Below are positions 25,981-33,530 of a stretch of DNA of 37,889 nucleotides, one piece after another. Both the position numbers and the translations under genes were made by a program. Source of the DNA: Bacteroidota bacterium (GTDB lineage Bacteria; Bacteroidota; Bacteroidia; Cytophagales; Cyclobacteriaceae); assembly GCA_018266395.1 (NCBI GenBank), contig JAFEAM010000039.1:1-37889 (forward strand), read 5' to 3'. Within the stretch, counting starts at the first letter, position 1; every line of letters begins with the position of its first letter. The notes beneath the pieces are model-generated. The model did no database searches. It saw nothing but the letters and a program-made list of their open reading frames with translations, and was not told the DNA's origin.

Positions 25981-27699
25981 ATGGCACAGCGAATCGTAGT
26001 CGATCCTATCACCCGCATTGAAGGGCACCTGAGGATCGAAGCAGAAATAAAGGACGGCAAGATTGCAGAAGCTTACAGTTCAGGCACCATGGTGCGGCTG
26101 ATTGAAGAAATTCTGCGCGGACGTGACCCCCGTGACGCATGGGCATTCGTGGGCCGTGTGTGCGGAGTTTGCACGACCGTTCATTCCCTGGCTTCCATCC
26201 GCTCAGTAGAAGACGCCCTGGGCATCACCGTTCCGCCCAATGCCGAACTCGTGCGCAACCTGATGTTCTGCGCACAGAATATTCAGGACCACGTGATACA
26301 CTTCTATCATCTCCATGCACTGGACTGGGTGGATGTGGTCAGCGCACTGAAAGCCGACCCGAAGAAGACTTCTGAGATCGCACAAAGCATATCACATTGG
26401 CCGAAGAGTTCTCCCGGATATTTTTCAGACCTCCAAAAGCGTCTGACCAAGTTCGTTGAAAGCGGCCAGCTCGGCATTTTTGCCAACGGCTATTGGGGAC
26501 ACCCCGCCTACAAACTTCCTCCGGAGATCAACCTGATCGGCGTAGCACACTACCTGGAGGCCCTTGAATGGCAAAAAGAGATCGCCAAGATCCATACCAT
26601 CTTCGGTGGAAAGAATCCGCACCCCAATTTCCTGGTCGGCGGCATGGCATGCTCCATCAGTCTCGACGATGCCAGTGGTATCAACGCCGAGAGATTGGCT
26701 TATGTACAACAACTCTTCAAACAGGCCAAGGAGTTCGTCGAACAAGTTTACATACCCGACCTGCTGGCGGTCGCTCCCTACTATCTGGATTGGGGCGGCA
26801 TTGGCGGAGGGTTAGGCAACTACCTCGTGTACGGTGACTTGTCCACCAGCGCCTATGCCGACGTGAAGAACTATAAATTCCCTGCTGGCGCCATACTTAA
26901 TAAAGACCTCAGCCATATTGAGGAAGTGGATCTTCGCAACGACAGCGAAGTGCAGGAATTTATCGACCATAGCTGGTATGAATACGCCGGTGGCGACGGT
27001 GTGGGACTCCACCCCTGGAAAGGTGAAACAAAACTGAAATACACCGGGCCCAAACCGCCATTCGATCAACTGAATGTGGAAGAAAAGTACAGCTACCTGA
27101 AGACACCCCGCTGGAAAGGCAATGCCATGGAAGTTGGACCTCTTGCCAGGGTGCTTGTGGGTTATGCCAGCGGCCGACCCGACTTCAAAGAAGTTGTTGA
27201 CAGCACACTGAAGAAACTCAATGTTCCTGCTACCGCTCTTTTCTCGACATTGGGACGCACTGCCGCACGCGGGCTTGAAACCATTCTCACCTCAACATGG
27301 GCATTGGAATTCTATGATCAACTGATCACGAATATCAAGAATGGTGATACACGCATGGCTGCAATGGAAAAATTCAGGCCCGAAACCTGGCCTGCAAAGG
27401 CCATGGGTGTCGGCCATACGGAAGCCCCGCGTGGCGCTCTTGCTCATTGGATCGTCATCGAAGACAAGAAGATTGCCAATTATCAACTGGTTGTTCCATC
27501 AACGTGGAACGCTTCACCAAGAGACAAGGAAGGAAAATCATCCGCCTATGAAGCAGCTCTGAAAGACACCCCGGTTGCGGATCCCAATAAGCCTGTTGAA
27601 ATTCTCCGTACCATCCACTCCTTCGACCCGTGCCTGGCCTGTGCCGTGCACCTGTATGACGAGGACGGCAAAAATGTAAGCAAGGTCAAAGTATTATAA
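25981..27699 (+). CDS. hyaB: [NiFe]-hydrogenase large subunit
   Basis: This is a 572-residue catalytic subunit that oxidises H2 at the Ni-Fe(CN)2CO centre. The Ni ligands are Cys61 and Cys64 (RVCGVCT) and Cys551 and Cys554 (DPCLACAVH). Maturation should cut after His557, removing a 15-residue tail (LYDEDG...), and the matching protease is encoded downstream. Other family motifs include RIEGHLRIE near the N-terminus and ARGLETIL. It has no signal peptide and would be co-exported with the Tat-bearing small subunit. It starts five bases after hyaA and stops ten bases before the cytochrome b gene. Confidence 0.97.
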   Translation: MAQRIVVDPITRIEGHLRIEAEIKDGKIAEAYSSGTMVRLIEEILRGRDPRDAWAFVGRVCGVCTTVHSLASIRSVEDALGITVPPNAELVRNLMFCAQNIQDHVIHFYHLHALDWVDVVSALKADPKKTSEIAQSISHWPKSSPGYFSDLQKRLTKFVESGQLGIFANGYWGHPAYKLPPEINLIGVAHYLEALEWQKEIAKIHTIFGGKNPHPNFLVGGMACSISLDDASGINAERLAYVQQLFKQAKEFVEQVYIPDLLAVAPYYLDWGGIGGGLGNYLVYGDLSTSAYADVKNYKFPAGAILNKDLSHIEEVDLRNDSEVQEFIDHSWYEYAGGDGVGLHPWKGETKLKYTGPKPPFDQLNVEEKYSYLKTPRWKGNAMEVGPLARVLVGYASGRPDFKEVVDSTLKKLNVPATALFSTLGRTAARGLETILTSTWALEFYDQLITNIKNGDTRMAAMEKFRPETWPAKAMGVGHTEAPRGALAHWIVIEDKKIANYQLVVPSTWNASPRDKEGKSSAYEAALKDTPVADPNKPVEILRTIHSFDPCLACAVHLYDEDGKNVSKVKVL

Positions 27700-27709
27700 G
27701 CGCAAAAAT

Positions 27710-28441
27710 ATGGATACTACCTATTCGAAAGCACATTTGCTCAGACGGGTATTTGTCTGGGAATTGCCTGTGCGCTACTATCACTGGATCAACGCGCTCT
27801 GTATCCTGGCATTGATTGCCACCGGTATAATCATCGGAAACCCTCCTGCCATCATGACCAGTCGCGAGGCTTATGCCAGCTACTGGTTTGGTACCACACG
27901 TTTCATCCACTTCGCAGCGGCCTACATCTTCTTCTTTAACTTCATTTTCAGGTTGTACTGGGGATTCGTCGGCAACAAATATGCCCGCTGGAACCAGTTC
28001 ATTCCTACCAATGCGAAGTTCTTCAAGGACATGTGGGCCATCCTTAAATCTGATATCTTCATGACAAGGGGATTTCAGGTGCATACTATCGGCCATAACC
28101 GGTTGGCCGGATTCATCTACTTCCTCACCTTCATTGCTTTCGGTATACAGTGCCTCACCGGATTTGGTTTGTATTCCGCGATGAGCGACTGGTGGCTTCC
28201 CAATCTGTTCTCCTGGGTACCGGCACTGTTTGGCGGTGATTTCATGATGAGGCTCGTGCACCACTGGGCCATGTGGTTCTTCATCCTTTTCGTAGTGGTT
28301 CACGTCTACCTTGTCTTTTATCATGACTATGTAGAAGGACGCGGTGAAATATCAAGTATGGGCGGCGGCTGGAAGTTCGTTGATGAGGAAGTGTTCCAGA
28401 AGAATCATCCGTCAGAAGCTAAACAGGAAAACAAGAAATAA
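27710..28441 (+). CDS. hyaC: Hydrogenase b-type cytochrome subunit
   Basis: This is a 243-residue membrane protein of the HyaC/HoxZ/HupC kind. Four membrane helices are visible (about 27-45, 63-82, 131-153 and 184-204) with haem-ligand candidates His25, His67, His184/185 and His198. It takes electrons from the small subunit's distal cluster and reduces the quinone pool, linking H2 to respiration. The C-terminal tail is soluble and charged (VDEEVFQKNHPSEAKQENKK). The protease gene follows after 12 bases. Confidence 0.94.
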   Translation: MDTTYSKAHLLRRVFVWELPVRYYHWINALCILALIATGIIIGNPPAIMTSREAYASYWFGTTRFIHFAAAYIFFFNFIFRLYWGFVGNKYARWNQFIPTNAKFFKDMWAILKSDIFMTRGFQVHTIGHNRLAGFIYFLTFIAFGIQCLTGFGLYSAMSDWWLPNLFSWVPALFGGDFMMRLVHHWAMWFFILFVVVHVYLVFYHDYVEGRGEISSMGGGWKFVDEEVFQKNHPSEAKQENKK

Positions 28442-28453
28442 CTGCGCTCGCGC

Positions 28454-28945
28454 ATGGACAAACCTGATCCATCCATCCTGATCCTTGGTGTCGGTAACTA
28501 CCTTATGGGAGATGAGGGCGTTGGCGTTCACCTGGTCAGGATGATGGAGAAGGACCCTCTGCCCGAAGGAGTTGATCTGCTGGACGGCGGTACGGCTGGC
28601 TTTCAACTGATGGAATACCTCGAACGCTATCCCACCGTGATCATGGTCGATGCCACGCTGGATAAGAACCCAGTCGGAACCATCCGGATGATTGAACCCA
28701 AATTCTCGCAGGACTTTCCCAAGGCGATGAGTACCCACGAGATCGGGCTCAAAGACCTAATCGAAAGCCTTAGCCTCATGGGAAAAATGCCGAAAGTATA
28801 TCTGTTTGTGATATCCGTTGCTGACATAGCTAACCTTCACATCGGGCTGTCTCCTCAGGTGAAGGCTGCGATGGATCTATTGAAGAACAGGATCCTTAAA
28901 CTGACTGCAGCTTTGCAGAATGATACTGTTGTAGCTCTTGACTAA
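28454..28945 (+). CDS. hyaD: Hydrogenase maturation endopeptidase
   Basis: This is a 163-residue HyaD/HoxM/HupD-type protease that removes the C-terminal tail of the large subunit once Ni is inserted. The Ni-sensing ligands Glu21 (GDEGVG), Asp66 (MVDATLD) and His95 (STHEIGL) are all present. It is the last gene of the structural operon. No HyaE/HyaF-like, HoxR-like or HupK-like accessory gene follows; the next gene is on the opposite strand and unrelated. Confidence 0.95.
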   Translation: MDKPDPSILILGVGNYLMGDEGVGVHLVRMMEKDPLPEGVDLLDGGTAGFQLMEYLERYPTVIMVDATLDKNPVGTIRMIEPKFSQDFPKAMSTHEIGLKDLIESLSLMGKMPKVYLFVISVADIANLHIGLSPQVKAAMDLLKNRILKLTAALQNDTVVALD

Positions 28946-28951
28946 GAGATT

Positions 28952-29857
28952 TCAAACAACATCCTTTACAGAAAAGGAAATTCCACCGCAAACCATCACC
29001 ATGATGTTGGAATAATTGTCCAGCACTGGATGATGATTGTTCAGGACAGAGAGTGCCGCACCGCAGGCGGGCTCAACAAGCATGCGGTGGTCCTCCATGA
29101 ACACCTTGCAAGCCTGAATGGCCTCTGCATCGGTCACCACAACAGAATGAACGTCAAATTCCTTCGTCACCCTGAATGCTTCATCACAAACCTGGTTGGC
29201 GCCAAGCGTCTTAACCGAAGATGTGATCGCTTCCAGTCGCACAGCGTGACCGGCCTTAATAGCCTGTGAAAGGGAATCGGCCCCAAGTGTTTCAATAGCT
29301 ATGATATCAACATCAGTCCATCCGTGCCTCTTGAGGCCCATGGCCACGCCTGCCATTAAGCCACCACCACCAACGGTCAGCAATATCGCATCGGGCTTGG
29401 AGGTTTGTTTCACCACCTCATCAATCATGGTCGCGTGTCCCTGCCAGACGACAGGATTGTCAAATGGGTGAATGACTTCTGCATGGTTCTCTCTCGCAAA
29501 GGCCAAAGCGGCGGTGTGAGCCTCCTCCCAGAATCTGCCGTGTTTGCGTACATCGGCCCCCACCTTCCGCATCATTTGAACCACATGCTCGTTGGTGGTC
29601 TCCGGCACAAAGATGGTCGCAGGCACACCAAGCATATGCCCCGTATAGGCAGCAGTATATCCTGCATTCCCGCCTGAGGATGAAATCAATTGCTGCTGAC
29701 CGTTGCTTAGCAAATGCTGACACATCAGGCTGATCCCTCTCATCTTGAATGAACCCGAAGGCTGCAGATTTTCCAACTTCAACTGAATGTTCTTCCCCGT
29801 CCGCTCGCTCATTGGGATGGACCTGATCACTGGTGTGTGTATGTACAGCGCGCACAT
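28952..29857 (-). CDS. PLP-dependent serine/threonine dehydratase (SDS type)
   Basis: This is a 301-residue fold-type II PLP enzyme. Lys38 in QPSGSFKMRG binds PLP, SSGGNAG (59-65) forms the substrate carboxylate loop and TVGGGGLMAG the phosphate-binding loop. The N-terminus (LYIHTPVIRS... LKLENLQPSGSFK) resembles animal-type L-serine dehydratase more than biosynthetic IlvA, and there is no C-terminal regulatory domain. It should deaminate L-serine and/or L-threonine to pyruvate or 2-oxobutyrate. It converges on hyaD with six bases between stop codons and is divergent from the YciI-like gene. Racemase activity cannot be excluded. Confidence 0.88.
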   Translation of the reverse strand: MCALYIHTPVIRSIPMSERTGKNIQLKLENLQPSGSFKMRGISLMCQHLLSNGQQQLISSSGGNAGYTAAYTGHMLGVPATIFVPETTNEHVVQMMRKVGADVRKHGRFWEEAHTAALAFARENHAEVIHPFDNPVVWQGHATMIDEVVKQTSKPDAILLTVGGGGLMAGVAMGLKRHGWTDVDIIAIETLGADSLSQAIKAGHAVRLEAITSSVKTLGANQVCDEAFRVTKEFDVHSVVVTDAEAIQACKVFMEDHRMLVEPACGAALSVLNNHHPVLDNYSNIMVMVCGGISFSVKDVV

Positions 29858-29965
29858 ATTATTCTCTTTTTCAAGCTCTTTAGTGGCTCTTCTGAATTGC
29901 CGATAAAAATAGTAAATAGTGATATAGTCAGAATAAGGATGACATTCTACCTAAGCATTTAATAT

Positions 29966-30253
29966 ATGTTCATTATCGATCTGCAGTACATCGCCCCGCT
30001 GGAAAAAATTGACCGGCACATGCCGGAGCATATGAAGTTCCTGCGGAAATACTATGCAATGAACAAGTTCCTGGTGTCCGGTCGGAAAGTCCCCCGCACC
30101 GGCGGCATCATTGTTTGCACTGCCGGATCAAAGGATGAAGCCGAGCGTATCATTTGCGAGGATCCATTCGTCGTTAGTAAACTGGCCCAGTATACCATCA
30201 CAGAATTCCTCGCCTCCCAAAGCCAGCCGGCGCTGAAGAATATATTGCGGTGA
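29966..30253 (+). CDS. YciI-like small protein
   Basis: This is a 95-residue protein with a ferredoxin-like alpha/beta fold. LEKIDRHMPEHMKFLRKY and GGIIVCTAGSKDEAERIICEDPF are characteristic, including the His-Asp pair (Asp16, His18) suggested as the catalytic or binding dyad in the family. No specific reaction is known for most members. It is divergent from the serine dehydratase gene across a 108-bp A/T-rich gap with arms TTCTGA (29889-29894) and TCAGAA near 29929-29934. Confidence 0.82.
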   Translation: MFIIDLQYIAPLEKIDRHMPEHMKFLRKYYAMNKFLVSGRKVPRTGGIIVCTAGSKDEAERIICEDPFVVSKLAQYTITEFLASQSQPALKNILR

Positions 30254-30310
30254 GTGGTAAGTGGTGAGAGGTGTGTTGTCAACAGGCAGAAGCTAGCAGC
30301 CAGCTGCTAG
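30250..30310. repeat. Spacer with GTGAG-type repeat and palindrome
   Basis: The gap between two convergent genes holds a purine-rich near-repeat (GGTGAGTGGTAAGTGGTGAG, 30249-30268) and a hairpin CTAGCAG-CCAG-CTGCTAG (30293-30310) that runs into the fucosidase stop codon. There is no T-run, so a terminator role is uncertain. Confidence 0.4.
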
Positions 30311-31767
30311 AAGCCCTCAATCCTAACCACAAAAATCCCGGTCCCCGATATGTCCCCTGGCCTCAATGCCGACAGATCAAGCACAACATCTGCGCCTTCT
30401 TTTTTAAATGGAACCGGCTTACTCGTGCCCAATACCATAACACTAGCAGACGAGGGTAACGTAACATTTCGCAATTTGAGCGTGCTCCTGTAGCCTGGAA
30501 CAATAACATAGAGGTCCTTCGCTTTTTTCGTGAAGAAGCACTCCACATAGGACGAATCTTTTCTGGGCATCGTCATTTTGGCAATACTGTACCCAGCCAT
30601 GAAACTGGCCCCTTTCTTCTGTGGCTTTGGTCCCTCACTCCATTGTTGGGATATTTTCCATGCCTCAGATCCATATATCGCATCGCCGTTAACAGCGAGC
30701 CAGTCACCGATATCGATCAGCCTTTGCTGCATGATCACGGGAATACGACCATCAGCCGTCGGACCAATATCCAAAAGCAGGTTGCCCCCTCGCGAAACGA
30801 TATCGCAGAGCATCAGGATCAGGTCATGACTGGTCTTGTAATCTTTCAACTGCTCATTTCGGTTGTACCCGTACGAATGCCCTATACCCTGGCTTTCTTC
30901 CCAGACAATGTTGGCATCCATCCCGCTTCCATATTCAGAAGTCGTATAGGTGCAACCTGTGTTCTTCTCCCGGGTGTTGCTCCCCCACCGGTCATTCACA
31001 ACGACATCTTTTGCGACAGGGGATTCATTAAACAACCACGCAAGTAATTCAGGGCTTCGCCAAACAGAATCGGGCAGGTCCCACTCACCGTCAGAGAAGA
31101 TGATGCTCGGCTTGTAGCGCGTTACCAGATCTTTGAATTGCGGAAACATGTGCTCTTGCACAAACTTCTTCTTGTCGGTCTTCCATAACGGGTTAAACCA
31201 TTCATAGAGGGAATAATAGTATCCCATCTTCAATCCTTTGCTCCGCACCGCTGTTGTCAGGTCACCTAGCAAGTCCCGCTTGGGTGTTCCTGATACTGCA
31301 TTCCAGGGACGTCCCCAATCTTTGTCGGCCTGATCGTTGGGCCACAAACAATAGCCCTCATGATGTTTGGATGTCAGCACAACATACCTGGCGCCAGATC
31401 TCTTGAATACGTCGGCCCACTGGTTCGGATCAAACATCTCAGCCTTGAACTGGTGCTCGAGTTGTTCATACGGTACACCCTGGTAATTTTTTTGGTGAAA
31501 GGCGATGAAATCCTTCTGCTTCTCTTCAAGACGGTAGCCGTACCATTCAGCGTAGCTGTACCCGCTGTTCGGAATGACAGGCGCATAGGCGGGAACGGCA
31601 TACACACCCCAGTGAATAAAAATCCCAAACTTGTCCTGGTGAAACCAAGCAGGAATGCCGCGGGTATTAAGGGACTTCCAGTTGGGCTGATAAGGCTGTG
31701 AATACGCGCTCAGGCTGCAAAGCGCGATCACAATAGCACTCATAAGAAGAACAGGTCTGGCCTTCAT
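30307..31767 (-). CDS. Secreted alpha-L-fucosidase (GH29)
   Basis: This is a 486-residue protein with a signal peptide (1-23, ending AYSQ). GH29 features are FGIFIHWGVYAVPAYAPV (47-64), KHHEGYCLWP (134-143) and the nucleophile Asp226 in FSDGEWD. It should release alpha-L-fucose from glycans in the periplasm or outside the cell. A C-terminal beta-sandwich follows from about residue 390. It is divergent from a GH13 amylase lipoprotein, so the pair may share a carbohydrate-responsive control region, but no SusC/SusD pair is present. The acid/base residue cannot be assigned by eye. Confidence 0.92.
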   Translation of the reverse strand: MKARPVLLMSAIVIALCSLSAYSQPYQPNWKSLNTRGIPAWFHQDKFGIFIHWGVYAVPAYAPVIPNSGYSYAEWYGYRLEEKQKDFIAFHQKNYQGVPYEQLEHQFKAEMFDPNQWADVFKRSGARYVVLTSKHHEGYCLWPNDQADKDWGRPWNAVSGTPKRDLLGDLTTAVRSKGLKMGYYYSLYEWFNPLWKTDKKKFVQEHMFPQFKDLVTRYKPSIIFSDGEWDLPDSVWRSPELLAWLFNESPVAKDVVVNDRWGSNTREKNTGCTYTTSEYGSGMDANIVWEESQGIGHSYGYNRNEQLKDYKTSHDLILMLCDIVSRGGNLLLDIGPTADGRIPVIMQQRLIDIGDWLAVNGDAIYGSEAWKISQQWSEGPKPQKKGASFMAGYSIAKMTMPRKDSSYVECFFTKKAKDLYVIVPGYRSTLKLRNVTLPSSASVMVLGTSKPVPFKKEGADVVLDLSALRPGDISGTGIFVVRIEGF

Positions 31768-31842
31768 CTGTTTCAGTAATTAATAATCGATTATCAGCAA
31801 TTAGCAATCAAAATACAACAAACCTGCCTAGCTTCGTGCCTC

Positions 31843-33465
31843 ATGAAGAAGATTGCCTTAATAGCATCACTCCTATTCTCCCTGATTGGATGCCATAAAT
31901 CAGAAATGGCTCCAGCTACAACGCCCATTCCGGAAGCGAACCGCTGGTGGAACGACCATGTCTTTTATGAAGTCTTTGTGCGCAGTTTCTATGATTCTGA
32001 TGGCAACGGCAATGGTGATTTGAAAGGCATCACCCAGAAGCTGGATTACCTCAACGATGGGAATCCCAATACCGACACAGACCTAGGCGTAACCGCACTT
32101 TGGCTGATGCCCATCTACCCTTCACCCAGCTACCACGGTTATGATGTACTTGACTACCGGAACGTGAATTCCCAATACGGAACCATGGATGATCTTAATA
32201 CACTCATCAGTGAAGCCCACAAGCGGGGGATGAAGATTGTGCTTGACTTTGTCCCCAACCACACTTCCGATCAGCATCCCTGGTTTGTCAGTTCTTCCTC
32301 GGCTGCAGATTCGCCCAAACGAAACTGGTATGTCTGGACAGGTTCCAATCCCGGCTACACAGGTCCATGGGGACAGAACGTGTGGTATGAAAAGAATGGC
32401 TCCTATTACTATGCCGTCTTTGATCACAGCATGCCCGACCTCAACTATAACAATGATGCGGTGACCAACGAGATTGAAGACATAACGAAATTCTGGTACA
32501 ATTTGAAAGTGGATGGTTTCCGGATGGATGCGGCTCAATATCTCGTAGAAGAAGGGCAAGCTCAGGCAGCCACACTGAGCACCAAAAACTGGTGGCGCAA
32601 GTATTACACTTTTCAGAAGAACCTGGATCCCGGGTTCATGACGGTAGGTGAAGTTTGGACCAGCACCGATATCGCGGCACCGTTTTCAGATCAGCGGCTG
32701 GACTACTGCTTTGAATTTGACCTGGCCTATGCGATCCTTGATGCCGTCGGCAACGGAAACATTAGTCGCCTCCGGTCACAAATAGATATGGTCCTGAAAT
32801 CCTATCCCGCTCTTCAGTACGGCACTTTCCTTACTAATCATGACCAGGACCGTGTTTTTGAAAGTCTTGGATTGGATGTGGCCAAATCAAAAGCTGCCGC
32901 AGGGATCCTTTTGACCTTACCAGGTGTACCATACCTGTATTACGGTGAAGAGGTGGCCATGCGGGGAAAGAAACCCGATGAGTTCATACGCAGACCAATG
33001 CAATGGGCCACCGGAACCAATGCAGGATTTACCACCGGGACGCCCTGGGTGCAAATGAATTCCGATTATGCAACCTCCAATGTTCAGACCCTTCAGGCTG
33101 ATCCGAATTCACTATGGAACCACTATCGCAAACTTATTCACATCCGGACCTCCAGCACGCCACTCCTGCACGGCGACTATTCGGCGGTGAGCTCTACTAC
33201 CGACAAGGTTTATTCCTTTCTCCGGGCAAAGGACAGCCAGGGCGTGCTCGCCCTACATAATCTCCAGGCCACTCCTGCCTCATCCGTTACATTTTCTTTG
33301 TCCCAGAGCAGTCTGCCAGCCGGTACTTACGCGGTCAAGGAGTTGCTTTCAGGTGCCAGCCTGGGCAACGTCACCATTGCCAGCGGTGGTGGATTCAGCG
33401 GTTTTAGTCCCATAACCACTTTAGATGGTTATGGATCGTATGTGTTGTCTTTGACCAAGCAATAA
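31843..33465 (+). CDS. Alpha-amylase-family lipoprotein (GH13)
   Basis: This is a 540-residue protein. The lipoprotein signal ends in LIGC (Cys17), so it is anchored in the envelope. The (beta/alpha)8 domain has the four GH13 regions: DFVPNHTS, FRMDAAQ with nucleophile Asp229, VGEVWT with acid/base Glu270 and TNHDQDR with Asp334. A Ca-binding-like DSDGNGNGD stretch lies near the N-terminus (51-59). A C-terminal beta domain closes it. It probably hydrolyses alpha-1,4-glucans or oligosaccharides; oligo-1,6-glucosidase activity is possible. Confidence 0.92.
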   Translation: MKKIALIASLLFSLIGCHKSEMAPATTPIPEANRWWNDHVFYEVFVRSFYDSDGNGNGDLKGITQKLDYLNDGNPNTDTDLGVTALWLMPIYPSPSYHGYDVLDYRNVNSQYGTMDDLNTLISEAHKRGMKIVLDFVPNHTSDQHPWFVSSSSAADSPKRNWYVWTGSNPGYTGPWGQNVWYEKNGSYYYAVFDHSMPDLNYNNDAVTNEIEDITKFWYNLKVDGFRMDAAQYLVEEGQAQAATLSTKNWWRKYYTFQKNLDPGFMTVGEVWTSTDIAAPFSDQRLDYCFEFDLAYAILDAVGNGNISRLRSQIDMVLKSYPALQYGTFLTNHDQDRVFESLGLDVAKSKAAAGILLTLPGVPYLYYGEEVAMRGKKPDEFIRRPMQWATGTNAGFTTGTPWVQMNSDYATSNVQTLQADPNSLWNHYRKLIHIRTSSTPLLHGDYSAVSSTTDKVYSFLRAKDSQGVLALHNLQATPASSVTFSLSQSSLPAGTYAVKELLSGASLGNVTIASGGGFSGFSPITTLDGYGSYVLSLTKQ

Positions 33466-33476
33466 GAACTGTAATT

Positions 33477-33499
33477 GACGTAACCAACCGTCTTTTTTT
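33477..33499 (+). terminator. Weak terminator candidate after the amylase gene
   Basis: GACG (33477-33480) and CGTC (33489-33492) form a short stem followed by seven T. The stem is only four pairs, so this is tentative. Confidence 0.3.
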
Positions 33500-33530
33500 G
33501 ACGTCTTAGACTGGTAATGCCGTCAAAGCT

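Noticed and set aside
27686..28324. 212-codon frame on the minus strand across cytochrome b
   Set aside because: Mirror frame of the hyaC gene; the translation is rich in charged residues and Pro with no domain, as expected from the complement of membrane-helix codons.
30307..33465. Polysaccharide utilisation locus
   Set aside because: Fucosidase and amylase genes are divergent neighbours but no SusC/SusD pair or sugar-sensing regulator is nearby; the TonB receptor at 13995 is distant and lacks a SusD partner.
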